This document shows, one piece after another, positions 9,302 to 21,900 of a DNA stretch of 43,261 bases. The position numbers and the translations under genes were made by a program. The DNA comes from an uncultured Clostridia bacterium (GTDB taxonomy: Bacteria; Bacillota; Clostridia; Peptostreptococcales; Anaerovoracaceae). The notes under the pieces were generated by a model, which saw only the letters and a list, made by a program, of their open reading frames with translations, had not been told where the DNA came from and searched no databases. Location of the stretch: the NCBI GenBank assembly GCA_934247125.1, contig CAKQIZ010000006.1:1-43261 (forward strand). The letters run 5' to 3'. How positions within the stretch are numbered: the first letter of the stretch is position 1; each line of letters starts with the position of its first letter.

Positions 9302-9520
9302 ATGGCGAAGGAAAAGATGGTGAAAATCCGTCTGTTTAAGGACAAAAAGAACTACAGCAGCGACGTGTTTGTCGCCGTGAACGGGCGAACCTTCCAGATT
9401 CAGCGCGGCGTGGATGTTGAGGTGCCCGAATGCGTGGCCGAGGTGCTGCGCAACAGCGAAGCCCAGAACGCGGAGGCTGTGCGCCTCATGGACGACCTTG
9501 GCCGCGGCGCGGACTGGTAA
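9302..9520 (+). CDS. small head-associated protein (72 aa)
   Basis: The product starts MAKEKMVKIRLFKDKKNY and continues SSDVFVAVNGRTFQIQRG and VDVEVPECVAEVLRN. Short proteins with this pattern are found right after N4-gp56 capsid genes in many Firmicutes phages and are thought to be minor head or decoration proteins. AAAGGAGCGAGCG upstream supports the ATG at 9302. The gene lies between two hairpins (9252-9286 and 9537-9563), so it could be expressed at its own level. The exact function is not known. Confidence 0.75.
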   Translation: MAKEKMVKIRLFKDKKNYSSDVFVAVNGRTFQIQRGVDVEVPECVAEVLRNSEAQNAEAVRLMDDLGRGADW

Positions 9521-9536
9521 AGACGATGAACGCGAG

Positions 9537-9563
9537 ATGCCGCACACGACGTGCGGCATTTTT
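9537..9563 (+). terminator. intrinsic terminator after the small head protein
   Basis: ATGCCGCAC (9537-9545) pairs perfectly with GTGCGGCAT (9551-9559) over a five-base loop, ending in TTTTT. No late promoter copy lies between it and the connector gene, so some read-through is needed to express the tail genes. Confidence 0.8.
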
Positions 9564-9583
9564 GATAGAAAGGAGGCGGGGTC

Positions 9584-9955
9584 ATGACGATTTCGCAGGC
9601 GATTGAGCTGTGCGACCAGCAGAAGCCCAACGCATACACCGACGAGGACAAGATTCACTGGCTGAGCAAGCTGGACGGCATGATCTACGACGAGGTGATC
9701 TCCCGGCACGAGGACGCGCCCGAGGCGTTCGACGGGTACACTGCGTCGGACTATTCGACGGAGCTGCTGGCCGACGACGCGTACAGCGACATGTACGTCA
9801 AGTGGCTGTTTGCGCAGGTGGACTTCGCGAACGCGGAGATCGCGCGGTACAACAACTCCATCGGGATGTTCAACGCGCTGTACGCCTCGTTCGCGGCCTC
9901 CTACAACCGCAGGCACATGCCCCTGCAGCCCAATTACGTGAGGGGGGTGCGCTGA
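9584..9955 (+). CDS. head-tail connector / adaptor protein
   Basis: The 123-residue helical protein contains TISQAIELCDQQKPNAYTDE, HWLSKLDGMIYDEVI and FAQVDFANAEIARYNNSIGMF. This pattern belongs to adaptor proteins encoded between the capsid and nozzle genes in Firmicutes short-tailed phages. AAAGGAGG lies seven bases before ATG 9584. It ends in a TGATG overlap with the next gene, which argues for stoichiometric assembly of connector and nozzle. By analogy it would form a ring beneath the portal. Confidence 0.72.
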   Translation: MTISQAIELCDQQKPNAYTDEDKIHWLSKLDGMIYDEVISRHEDAPEAFDGYTASDYSTELLADDAYSDMYVKWLFAQVDFANAEIARYNNSIGMFNALYASFAASYNRRHMPLQPNYVRGVR

Positions 9956-11652
9956 TGTACCTGCCGACGCTGACGGAGATGACCAAGAGCCGTGACCAGC
10001 AGATCGAATTCAAGGGCTACAATCACAACCTGTACGTGGGCGAAAACCAGTTCTATGATACGGGCAATCTGTGCGCGACCCACTATCCGGTCATGTGTCC
10101 GAGGGCGGCGCGGGCGACCGTGCGGACGCTGACAAACGCGCAGGCGCTCTTTGCGAGGGGCAAGCTGTGCTACGTGGCCGGAGGGCAGTTCTATTACGAC
10201 GGGACGAGCTACGGCAGCGTGACGAGCGGCGAGAAGCAGCTGGTGGGCATGGGCGCGTATATCCTGATCTTCCCCGACGCAAAGCGCTTCCACACGGGCA
10301 CAAAGGTCATGGACAGCCTGGGCGCAGGATTCACGGCGACGGGCAGCGTGCGCATGAGCCTGTGCCGGCTGGACGGCAGCGACTACAACAACGTCACGAC
10401 CGCCGCGACCGCGCCGGAGGAGCCGGCCAACGGCGCGTACTGGCTGGATACGAGCGGCGATGTGCATGTACTGAAGGTCTATTCGAATGGCGCGTGGATC
10501 AGCGTTCCGACGACCTATGTGCGGATTGCATCGACCGGCATCGGGACGAGCTTCAAAAATGGGGACGCGGTGACCATCTCCGGGAGCAGCGAAGAATCGC
10601 TGAACGCGGAGCACTCGATCATCGACCATGGCGACGACTATCTGGTGGTGATCGGCGTGATCGACCAGGTGAAGACGCAGACGGGCGGGCTGAAGGTGGA
10701 GCGGCGCATTCCGGCGATGGACTTCGTGTGCGAATACAACAACCGCATCTGGGGCTGTTCGAGCGCGAAGCACGAGATTTACGCCTGTAAGCTGGGCGAC
10801 CCGACCAACTGGTATGACTATTCCGGACTGGCCAGCGACAGCTATGCGGCGACGGTCGGATCGGACGGCGACTTTACCGGGTGCGTGGCCTTCGGCGGCG
10901 CGGTGCTGTTCTTCAAGGAGGAGATGCTGCACAAGGTGCTGGGCACCAAACCGGCCAACTTCCAGATCAACGACTCCCCCATTCGCGGCGTGCAGGCGGG
11001 CTGCGCGCGGAGCCTGTGCGTGGTCAACGAGAGCCTGATGTACAAGAGCCGTGACTGCGTGTGCGTGTATGATGGCGGCTCGCCGATGGATGTGTCGGAC
11101 GCGCTGGGACACGACGACTACTTCGAGGCGGCGGCGGGCGCGCGAGGTGACCTGTACTACATCAGCATGCGGGACACGGCAGGCGTGTGGCAGATGTTCG
11201 TGTTCGACGAGGCCAAGGGGCTGTGGTTCCGGGAGGACAACACGCACGCGCGGCAGTTCGCGGCGCTCAACGGTCAGCTCTACTACCTGGACGATGCGGG
11301 GCGCGTGATGGCGGTGCGCGGGAGTATCGAGTCGGGCGCGGCGAGCGAGGGCGCGGTGCGCTGGTACGCGGAGACCGGCGATCTGCTGACAAACCTGCCG
11401 GACAACAAGTACGTTTCCCGCGTGCAGCTGCGCATCGGCGTGGACAACGGCAGCGAGCTCAAACTGGAGGCGCAGTACGACTCGGATGGCATCTGGCACA
11501 AAATCCTGGAGAAAAAGTACACCCGCAAGGCCTCGTTTACCGCGCCGATCATCCCGAGGCGGTGCGACCACCTGCGGCTGCGGATTTCCGGCGTGGGACG
11601 GAGCTGCGTCTACGCCATCAGCAAAGAGATTGAGAGAGGAAGTGAGCTCTAA
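9955..11652 (+). CDS. tail nozzle / stabilisation protein (beta-propeller-like)
   Basis: The gene begins at ATG 9955, overlapping the connector stop, and encodes 565 residues starting MYLPTLTEMTKSRDQQIEFK. The next part, YNHNLYVGENQFYDTGNL, is characteristic of a Firmicutes phage family that occupies the place of T7 gp12 or P22 gp10. The body consists of repeated beta-strand blades (for example ICGCSSAKHEIYAC-like turns and DFTGCVAFGGAVLFFKEEML), consistent with a propeller. It probably forms the distal short-tail nozzle. An alternative is a siphovirus tail protein, but no tape measure or tube gene is present. Confidence 0.75.
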   Translation: MYLPTLTEMTKSRDQQIEFKGYNHNLYVGENQFYDTGNLCATHYPVMCPRAARATVRTLTNAQALFARGKLCYVAGGQFYYDGTSYGSVTSGEKQLVGMGAYILIFPDAKRFHTGTKVMDSLGAGFTATGSVRMSLCRLDGSDYNNVTTAATAPEEPANGAYWLDTSGDVHVLKVYSNGAWISVPTTYVRIASTGIGTSFKNGDAVTISGSSEESLNAEHSIIDHGDDYLVVIGVIDQVKTQTGGLKVERRIPAMDFVCEYNNRIWGCSSAKHEIYACKLGDPTNWYDYSGLASDSYAATVGSDGDFTGCVAFGGAVLFFKEEMLHKVLGTKPANFQINDSPIRGVQAGCARSLCVVNESLMYKSRDCVCVYDGGSPMDVSDALGHDDYFEAAAGARGDLYYISMRDTAGVWQMFVFDEAKGLWFREDNTHARQFAALNGQLYYLDDAGRVMAVRGSIESGAASEGAVRWYAETGDLLTNLPDNKYVSRVQLRIGVDNGSELKLEAQYDSDGIWHKILEKKYTRKASFTAPIIPRRCDHLRLRISGVGRSCVYAISKEIERGSEL

Positions 11653-12950
11653 TGGCACTGCTCAGATACGGTTCCCGCGGCGACGAGGTGCGCAGGCTGC
11701 AGGAGGCGCTCAACAAGGCGGGCTATCAGCTGGATACGGACGGCATTTACGGAGACAAGACGCGCAGCGCGGTGCGCAAATATCAGCGGGCGAACGGCCT
11801 GGGTGTGGACGGCATCGTGGGCGACCAGACCTGGGGTGCGCTGAACAAGGCATCCACGCCCACCACGGAGCCCGACAAACCTGCCACTGAGCCGGACGCG
11901 CCCTCGACCGGCGGGGAGACGATGACCGAGCCGGACGACGGCAAAAAGGACGAGACACAGGCCAATCAGGACGCGCTTGACGCGATCCTGAGCCAGAAGC
12001 CGGCGGCGTATCAGTCGCCCTATGCCGACAAGATCAATCAACTGTACGACCAGATCATGGGGCGCAAGGAGTTCAGCTATGACTTCAATGCCGATCCCAT
12101 CTATCAGCAGTACAAGGACAGGTACATGCAGGGCGGCCAGCGGGCGATGCAGGACACCATGGCCAACGCGGCGGCGCTGACCGGCGGATACGGCAACAGC
12201 TACGCCTCGACGGCGGGCAACCTGGCCTATCAGCAGTACCTTTCCGGTCTGAACGACGTGATCCCCGACCTGCAGAGCAACGCCTACAACAAGTACGTGC
12301 AGGAGGGCAAGGACCTGTACAACCTGCTGGAGACCACGCAGGGGTTGGACGAGGCTGCGTATGGGCGGTATATGGACGATTACAACAAGTATCTGTCCGA
12401 CCGCGACTTTGAGTACACCCGGCAGCAGGACGACCTGGCGCAGAAGAACTACGAGCGGGAGCTGGCGCTCAAAACCGGCAATCAGGTGGGCGCGGACAAC
12501 AGCCCGGCGTATGCGACGGTGCTGGGCAACGCGAAGAATTTGAAGAGCGGCAAGGTGCTCTCCTATCTGCAGAAGATGGTCGAGGGCGGCTACATCACGC
12601 AGGCCGAGGCAGACTACATCTACGCGGTCGAGCTGGCGGGCGGCGTACTCTCGTCGGGCGGCGGCAGCGGGAGCAGCGGGCGTAAGAGCAGCAGTAGTTC
12701 GGGCACTAAAGCCAGCAGCGCGACCGGCACGGACGATTCTGCTTTGAAGACTGACAAGATCAAGTACAGCGACTATATGCAGATTGTCAACGCAGTGGCG
12801 AAAAGCGAGGGCGCGAACGCTGCAAATCAGGTCGGGTCCGACCTGCGTAAAAACTATCAGATCACGAATGTGCCTGGTAAATACGAGAATTTCGACAAGG
12901 GGCTTCCGTCTACGAAAAATAAGAGTTTCAAACCGGCGATCAAAAAATAA
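11652..12950 (+). CDS. peptidoglycan-binding virion protein, probable ejection protein
   Basis: The 432-residue product opens with a complete PG_binding_1 domain (about 1-65): LLRYGSRGDEVRRLQEALNK and GIYGDKTRSAVRKYQ, then VDGIVGDQTWGALNK. A Pro/Thr/Glu linker (about 70-95) joins it to a helical region containing YKDRYMQGGQRAMQDTMANA and ALTGGYGNSYASTAGNLAYQQ. A Ser/Gly-rich stretch and a basic C-terminus follow. No cell-wall hydrolase domain is visible. Its position before the giant protein suggests a virion-borne protein that contacts the wall during genome entry. The start overlaps the preceding stop (TAATG). Confidence 0.75.
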   Translation: MALLRYGSRGDEVRRLQEALNKAGYQLDTDGIYGDKTRSAVRKYQRANGLGVDGIVGDQTWGALNKASTPTTEPDKPATEPDAPSTGGETMTEPDDGKKDETQANQDALDAILSQKPAAYQSPYADKINQLYDQIMGRKEFSYDFNADPIYQQYKDRYMQGGQRAMQDTMANAAALTGGYGNSYASTAGNLAYQQYLSGLNDVIPDLQSNAYNKYVQEGKDLYNLLETTQGLDEAAYGRYMDDYNKYLSDRDFEYTRQQDDLAQKNYERELALKTGNQVGADNSPAYATVLGNAKNLKSGKVLSYLQKMVEGGYITQAEADYIYAVELAGGVLSSGGGSGSSGRKSSSSSGTKASSATGTDDSALKTDKIKYSDYMQIVNAVAKSEGANAANQVGSDLRKNYQITNVPGKYENFDKGLPSTKNKSFKPAIKK

Positions 12951-12961
12951 GGAGGGGCAGT

Positions 12962-15900
12962 ATGGCGAGCAGTTTTGCGGAAGCGTACCTTAGAAAACGT
13001 GAAAAAGAAAGGGCTGCGCAAACCCCTGGAGTCAACGATAATGGCACATATGTCAATCCTGAGACCGGTCGTGTTGAACAGGTCAGCGGTGCCGGAAGCT
13101 CTGTGGAACGTTTTGCGGGTATTGTAAATCCGGAGAGCGGCAGAGCACGCTCCACGTCCCCTTATGTGAGCAATCAGACGCTCAGCCAGTCCCTTAGTAG
13201 TGCTCGACGTTCGCAGGCAAATGCGGACCGGTACTCCAACATCCTGATGCGCGAGCCGGAGAGCGGCGTACTGATGCCTGACTACGACGCGATTCGGTCA
13301 GCGAATACGGCGCAGGAGCAGCTGCGCGCCTATGGGATTCGCCGACACGAAGCGGAGAATGCGCTGAAACAGTACCAGGCGCAGTATGGCAGCAAACTGG
13401 ATCAGTACGGCCCGTTCATTGATTCGAAAGGGCGTACGATTCAGGAGGGCATTGGCGCGCTTCAGATGGAGTACGACCAGGCGAATCAGGCCTATGAAGA
13501 CGCCTTTGCCGACTATCAGAAGAAGCAGCAGGCGGCCGACTATGCGCGCAGGCAGGACGACAAGCGTAAGGCGCTTCAGAATGAATGGGCGCAGTATAAG
13601 CAGATTCAGGCCGACAAGAGCAAGGCCGAGAGCGATGCTGCCGAGGCGTGGAAGAAATACTATTTCATGCTGCCCAGGGCGGAAGACTTTGCCTCGAACC
13701 AGCAGAACGCGTATGTGTCGAAATACGGTCAGCGCGTGGACCATGACGACTACGATACGAATGATGTGGACGGCTCTGCCTATTTCCGCGACTTCCTGAT
13801 GACTGACGAAGAGCTGGCCATTATGACCTACCTGCGCAATACGCAGGGCGATGAGGCTGCACGTCGATATGAGGACAGTTTGCGCAGTACCGAGAACGAG
13901 CGCAAAGAACAGCAGAGTCAGCGCTTTGGTATGGAGCATCCCGTGCTTGCAAGCGCTGGTTCTGTCGGGCTGAATATCGCAAACGAAATAGAAGGTCCTG
14001 TCGGCATTGTGAAGGCGAAGCTGAATGGGCAGGAGCTTGATCCGGATGCGGATTATTTCCAGGCTGGCAGACTGCGAGACGCGGCGCGCGCGGGCGTGAT
14101 GCAGGGAATGAGCCCTGTCGGGCAATTCGTGTACCAGACTCTTATGAGCGCAGGCGCAGATTCCGGTGTGAATACGTTGATCGGCCTGGGTACCGGTACG
14201 GGCTGGGTTGGCGCTGGGCTGACCGGCCTGTCCGGCTTTACCGACATGGTGCGATCGATCAAAGAGCGCGGCGCGAGCGACGATCAGGCGCTTGTGCTGG
14301 GCACCATTGAGGGCCTCGCTGAAGTAGTCACCGAGAAGATGGGCTTTGACCGGCTGGCCGATTTGCTTACGACCAAGGCATCCATGCGCGGCGTGGTGAA
14401 AAAGGTGCTTGCGAATACGTTGTCCGAGTTTGGCGAAGAAGGCATTACGACCGTCATCAATCAGACGGCGGACTGGCTGTTCGGCGTAATCAGCGGACAA
14501 GAAACCGAGTTCACTGGACGCATTGACGACTATATGGCCAAGGGGGAAACCGAGAGCGAAGCGCTTGGCCATGCCATTTTGGACATGGCGGGCGACGTTG
14601 GCATGGACGCGCTGGGCGGCGCGCTGGGCGGCCTTGTGATGGGCGGCGGGTCTGCGGCACTCAATAAATCCCTTGCGGCGATCGACGCGAAGATTGCAGA
14701 TTATCAGTTCAAGAAGGCGACTGGCCAGACCGCTTCCCAGACCGCGCAGGAGGACGCTCAGACGCGGCAGAACGCGCAGGCAACCGAGAACCAGGTCGAG
14801 GCCGAGAACCGCGCGCAGACCGCGCAGGAGACCGAGACGAGGGCGCGCATTGAGCGGCTGGCGCAGGAGACGGCGGACGCGGAGATGGGCGAGCAGGCTG
14901 CGCGGCAGGAGATTCGGCAGACCGAGCAGCAGCGCGTGCGGCAGACGACCCGGCAGGCGGCGCAGACGACCGAGAACGCGAGCGCAGAGTCCGTACACAA
15001 TGCGGCGGCTGTCTACGGCAGGGACGCGGCCAGCTTTGAGAGCCACTACGAGGGCGGCGCACTGCAGAATTACCGCAGAGCGTTTGACGCGGTTTATCAG
15101 GCGGGCAAGGTGAACCTGAGCCTTGAGCAGGTCAATCAGGCGGGCGGCGAGATCGTGAGCGGCCTGAGCGAGCAGGCGAAGGCGGAAATATGGCAGGCCG
15201 GGCGAAACGCTGCGGCTTCTGTCGTCGTACCCGGCGTGTCGAAGCAGTACGTGGGCAAGATGAACCACAACCAGCGCACGCAGGTTCGAATCCTGGACGC
15301 GATCGGCAAGAAGTACGGCATTCAGATCGACGTGGTGAACAGCCTGGACTACGGCAAGACCGCGGGCAACGCGGCGCTGGTGGGGCGCAACCACATCGTG
15401 GTGGCCTCGGACGCGATGAACAGCGCGTATGTGCAGGCGGGCGTGCACGAGCTGGTGCACAACCTGCGGCGCGAGAGCAGCGCGTACTACGACGCGTTCT
15501 CGAGCGTGGTGCTTGATACGCTGAAGAAGGACAAGAGCTTTGACCTGCAGGCGGCGGTTGCGGAGCGCATCCGGCAGTACGCGGAGCAGGGACAGCAGCT
15601 CAGCGAGGCGGACGCGCTGGAGGAGATCGTGGCCGAGGCTGCGCCTGCGGCGCTGACCAACAGGGAGGCCATGCGCGCCTTCGTCAAGGAGAACAGGAGC
15701 CTGGCCGAGAAGGTGCGGGATTTCTTCGTGCGCTTTGCCGACGAGCTGCGCGAAATCGCGGCGAAGTATGGCGTGGGCAACAGTCGTGAAGAGGTCAACG
15801 CGATGCTCAGGGCCGAGGCGCAGGACCTTGTGAGCATTGCCGAGTCGCTGGACATGGCGCTCAGCGCGGCGCAGGAGAGCGCGCAGGAGAGCGCGCAGGT

Positions 15901-18900
15901 GCAGAGTGATGAAAGTTCCAGCGGGGAGGATACTGTCTACTCGATCAGGCCGGGCGTGAAGCTCACGGAGGATCAGATTCAGGAGAATATTCGCACCGTT
16001 GCCGGGATGGAGTCTGTTGCGACGGTGGAGATGTCTGATTTTACCGTGGCTGCATTGAGGCAGCAAACCATTGAATACTTCGAGAGCATAGGCGGCGAAG
16101 TGGAGAATAAAATACTTGGCACTGTTACGCTGAACAAGCGCAGCGTGAAGGACTCCATGTCACACGGCATAGGCAAAGAAAAGGCAGCGGCGTTCAAAGC
16201 TGTGCCCGAAGTAATCCAGAATGGTTTGATTGTCGATTGGGAGAATAACTGGAAGGGACGCTCGTATGACAGTGCTGTTCTTGCGGCGCCGATTGAAATA
16301 ATCAACGGCGAAGGGGAAAACCGTTATTATGTAGGCGTTGTGGTAATTCGCAATACGGATACTCAGCGGTTCTATACTCATGAGGTCGTAATACAGAAAG
16401 AAGACGGTGCTCGCGCCGTTCAAACCGGGGCCCTGAATAATCAGAACTTGCCCGGCGACGCGTCCCGTCTTCCAATCAAGAGTATACTCGATCAGATCAA
16501 CAATGTCAACCCCTCTGCAGAAATTTCTTCGGAGACGGGCGAAGGAACGAAATTCTCGCTGAAGGACAGCGAGGCGTTCAAGAAGTGGTTCGGCGATAGC
16601 AAGGTGGTTGACAAGAAGGGCAATCCGCTGGTCGTGTACCATGCGACGGACAGCGAATTCAATGTCTTCGATCGGAGTAAGCTGGGCGGCTTTACCAGCG
16701 GCAACACGGACTGGCAGCCTGCGGTGCGCAGCGCCCAGATCGGCTTCTGGTTCTCTGACCGCGATTTGTCAGCGACTATTTTTACAGACCCAGACCAGAC
16801 GAAGGCCGTCTATCTGTCGATGCAGAAGCCTTATAGGACGAAGCTCGAATCGCTCTGGAACGCGCTGGAGCATACCAGGCCGGAGACGTATGTCAAAAGG
16901 CTGCAGGAGCGAGGCTATGACGGCCTGCGCGTGCAGGACAGCGAATTCGGAGGCGTGTCCTACGTCGCCTTCGAGCCGACTCAGATCAAGAGCGCGACGA
17001 ATAACAGCGGCGCGTTCGACGCGGAGAATCCGGATATTCGCTTTTCGCTGAAGTCCCCGGTCGAGGAGACGAAAGACCTGGTCGCGGTGCATAACCTGAG
17101 TGAAGAGGATCTGCAAAAATCACTGAAGTCGAGAGGGTTTCCTGCACCGTCGATTGCGATTGTGCGTGCGGAGTCCGGGTACAGTAAGTATGGTCCTATC
17201 TCGCTTGTATTCGACAAGAACAGTATTGACCCGGAGGTCAGTGATAAAAACCGGGTATATGGCGCAGATGCATGGACCCCGGTTGTGCCTTCAGGTGAAT
17301 ATGATACGTTGGAAGACATTGTCAGGGCAATGTACGCAACACAAGAGGAACGGGGCGAAGAACGTTATACTCTGGATCCGGAGACGCTGCAGGCACTTGC
17401 GGCACCGGAATATAAGAGCATCGACGAAATTAAGGAGGATAGTGAGAGACTCGGCGATGTGAATCCGTATAATTACAGTTATGATGTAATGTCTCTGAAT
17501 AGTCAGCTCAATGATGTCCTAAATAGGCTGGTGGATGATTATGGTTTTGCCGAATCGGACGCGGAGGATGCAGTTCGCAAATCAGCCGTGCTTGAACACA
17601 ATATCGATACAATGATGGAGAGCTTCGCAAGCGAAGAGGACGGGTATCATATTGATGAGCAAATGGCACAGGAAATAATCGATCTGTACGAGGCGGCTGC
17701 GGCCCTCCCCACGGAATTTTTTGAGGCAAAGCCCAAGCGCCCGGTGTACTTCGACGAGGTGAAGGCGGCAATCGTGCCTGAATCGACGAGCGAGAGCCTG
17801 AAAAGCGAGCTGAAGGAGCGCGTGGGACAGGTGATTGAGTATGCAGACGGCGACGAGCAGGCGCGGCTTGAGGCGCTCAACAGTCTTGAGGACGTGAAAT
17901 TCAGCCTGAAGGACACCAGCGAGGTTGACGAGCAGGCGAAGGCGCTGCTGGACGGCGTGGACGTGGAGTATAATGCCGAGGTGGTGCAGGCCTACGCGCG
18001 CTCTGCGCTGCGGGCGGCGGACAAGGACGCGGCCAAGATCAACCAGCAGGTGCGGCAGGCCGCGGGCAAAATCCTGAAGGACACGGCCAGCAAGTACGAC
18101 CGCAGGACACTGGAGAGCAACATGCGCGCGATCGTGGAGGCGTATGCGCGGGACGGCGGCGAGGGCGTGGGTCAGGCCGCGGCCGAGATGGCGAAGGCGA
18201 TTATCGAGAAGAACACTCACCTGGACACGACGCTCAGAGACCAGTACAGCGTGCTGCGCAAGGATCTGCGCGAGAACGGCGTGAGCCTGACCGATAGCCA
18301 GAAGGCCGAGGCGGCGAGCATCTATGGCAGCTACAATGAGTTCCGCAAGTCGCTGATGGGTACGGTGAAGCTGACCGACAAGAGCATGACGCTTGAGGCG
18401 CGCTGGGATGAGCTCTCGACGATGTACCCGGAGATTTTTCAGGCGGACACGGTCGAGGGCGACCAGATCAACGCACTGATGGCGTTTAAGCAGATGATGC
18501 AGCCGGTCTACGTCAATGACTATGGCATGGACATGGACACGGCGGCGGTTGATCTTGGCCTGAGGATTCAGGGCGATGCGCTGTCCATTGCGGGCGCGAA
18601 GGAGGCCAGCAAGCAGCTCTACGGCAGCGCGCAGAAGATCGAGAACCGCGTGAAGAAGGCCTACGACGCGGAGCTGAAGGCGCAGAAGAAGGTCAAGGTG
18701 GCGCAGTTCCAGGAGATTGCCGAGCGCCTTGCCGAGGCGAAGAAGCTGGGCGATACGCAGGGGTATGACAGCGCGATGGCCGACTATCGCAAACTGATCC
18801 GCAAGGAGACCGGCGTGAGGATGCCGGGCGGCGAGAACATGTCCCCGAGCGCGAAGATGCGCTTCAGCCAGCTGGCCGAGGCCATGCAGACCGCGCGCGA

Positions 18901-21900
18901 AGCGAACGACACGGCGGCGTATCAGGACGCGTTTAAAGCGTACAAAGAGCTGCTGAAGAAGGAGCGGATTCAGAGCACAGTGGTTGCTCCCGCGGTTCAG
19001 GACGCGCTCAATCAGGCCCGGGCACGCTTCAAGGCAAGTCAGGAGGCCAAGGAAGGCACCGTCAAGAAGCAGAAGGCGACGAAGCGCGTGATCAAGCAGG
19101 CGAAGGACCTGGTTGACATGCTGGCCAACAAGAAGAAGGGCGTGCGCGTCCCCCGGATGATGCAGAACAACCTGCTGACGCTGCTGGAAGGCCTGGACAT
19201 CAACGGGCGCGGAGCAGCGAGCAAGGGCGAGCTGACCCAGCAGGCGGCGGCCATGCGCGAGCAGCTGACCGCGCTGCGGCAGACGTATCAGGAGATCTGG
19301 GACAGCCAGTCCAAGGGCGAGGCCCCGGCAGTACTGGACGGCCTGATGATGGTCATGAGTGAAGAGCAGCGTGCGCAGCTGGACGATGCGCTGAGCACCC
19401 TTGAGCAGGGCGGACGGTTCACCCTGCGCGAGATGACGACTGAGCAGCTCAAGGCGCTGGGCGATGCGCTGATGACCGTAAAGCAGACCGTATCGACCAT
19501 TGGCGTGCTGTGGCGCAAGGGCAGATACCAGAATGTGGCCGAGCTGGCCGATGCGAGTATTCAGGAGATGGGCAAGCGGCCCGAAGCCAAACTGAAGGGC
19601 ATGAGCGCGGCGGGCACGACTCGAGACTTCCTGATGCTGGATATGCTGGAGCCTGTGAGCTACGGCGAGCGGCTGGGCCAGGCGGGCAGCGAGATCATCC
19701 AGGGCCTTTACGAGGGCGAACGGGCGAAGTTCGGGCGGCTGCGCGAAGCACAGGAAGCGACCGCCCAAATGATGGAGGACTCGGGTGTGACCGGGTATGA
19801 TATCGGGAAGTGGCGCAAACACGTGAACACGGTTCGCATGGGCGGCCATGACGTAAAGCTGACCGATACGCAGGCGATGGACATCTACCTGACCGCGCAG
19901 CGTCCGCAGGGCAAACAGCATATGCTCGGCGACGGAATCCGGCTGAAGACCAGCAAGCAGACGGGCGCACAGGTATTTACTGTGCACATGACCGAAGGGG
20001 ATATCGCGAAGGTATCCGATCTGCTTTCTGATAAACAGAAGCGGCTCGCGCATAAAATGCAGGGGTATCTCGCGGGCGACGTGGCCAAATGGGGCAACGA
20101 CGTGACGCAGCAGATGTACCTCTACGATTACTTTACTGAGCAGACCTACTGGCCGCTGACCAGCGATCCGAACGTGCTGAAGACCAGTGAACCGAGCGCG
20201 GACCGCAGCCTGACGGCGATTACTCAGCCTGGATTCATGAAGCCGTTGACGAAAAACGCGAACAACCCGGTGATTATCATGGATGCGGTTGACGTGTTTA
20301 ATCGCCATGTGGCTGAAATGGCCAGTTACAGCGGGCTCGCCATGCCCATGACCGACGCGCTGGGGTACATGAACTATAAGCAGCGCAACGAGGAGGGCGC
20401 GCTGACCGGCAGCGTAAAGGAAAGCATGGAACGCCTGCTGGGCAATGGCGGTGGGAAGTATATGGTTACGCTGCTGCAGGACTTGAACCACGCGCGGTAC
20501 GGCGACGATCTGACGCATCTGAGTAAGCTGACCGGCAATTACAAGCGCAGCGCGGTCTCTGGCAAAATCCGAGTGGTGATCCAGCAGCCGACCGCCATTG
20601 CGCGCGCGGCGCAGGAGATCAGCCCGGTGTACCTTGCGCAGGGCTTGAAACTCGGAAACAAGGCCGACATTGCCGAAATGCAGAAGTATTCGGCGCTGGC
20701 CTGGTGGAAGGGAAACGCGAGCGGCATGGACATCGGCGTGGGACGCAGCGCGGATCAGATACTCTGGGGAGATACGAGCAAACTGGACACGGCGCGCACG
20801 AAGGTCGAGACCGCCGGAGGGCTGATTGACGCAGGCAAAGCGGACGATGTGACCTGGGCGGCCATGTGGCGCGCGGTCAAGCGCGAAACGCAGCGCATTC
20901 ACCCGGAGCTGCAGGTGGGCAGCGAGGCCTACTTCAAGGCAGTTGCGGAGCGCTTTGACGGGATTATGGATAAGACGCAGGTCGTGGACTCGATTATGCA
21001 CCGCAGCCAGATCATGCGCTCGCAGAATGGACTCATAAAGGAGCTGACCGCATTCCAGGCCGAGCCGATTAAGAGTTACAATATGCTGGCCAGATCCGCG
21101 ATGGAACTTGGACGCAATCCCAAATCCAAGGCGGCGCAGACGGCCGCGGCGCGGTCTGTACTCGTCTTTGCGGCGAACGCGGCGCTGACCGCACTGGCCG
21201 AAGCGGCATTTGACGTGTTCAAACACCGTGATGACGACGATACACTGATAGAGTACCTGCTGAACGCGAAAAAGGGTTTCCTGAAGGAGTACACGGACGA
21301 GTTCATGGGCTCCTGGCTGGACAATCTGAACGTGATCGCAATGATTCCGGGATTCAGCCAGGCGTACGAAATCCTTACGGGAGGCAGCGCGCCGGAGATG
21401 ATGTCCTTCGAGGGCATGTCCGACGCGGTTCAAGCGGCGAAGACGTTTGTCGATCATTTTGTTGGCGACAACAAAAAGAAGACCACGACCTACGGCGCGA
21501 TTGCCCCGGTGCTGAAGGCGGCAAGCCAGATCACCGGCCTGCCCATTGCCGGCATCATGGCCAATACCGAGATGCTGGCCAAGATTGCCGACCCGCAGTG
21601 GCTCAACTACAAGGCGGTCAGCGGCAAGTTCGCGGACAACTACGAGGCGCTGTACGCGGCGATCCTTGAGGGCGACCAGCGCGCGATTACCCGCATTCGC
21701 GGCCGTCTGGCGGCGGATACACAGGGATTGAGCGCGAAGAGCCCGAAGCAGATCGATCAAGGCGTGGCGAACGTGCTGGCCGAGAAGGACGAGCGAATCG
21801 CTCAGGCGTACCAGCTGCGCAAGGAAGGCAAGGCAAGCCAGCTCGTGGCACTCCAGAAGCAGATCGTGGCGGACGGCTTTACCGAAGCGATGGTGACGGC

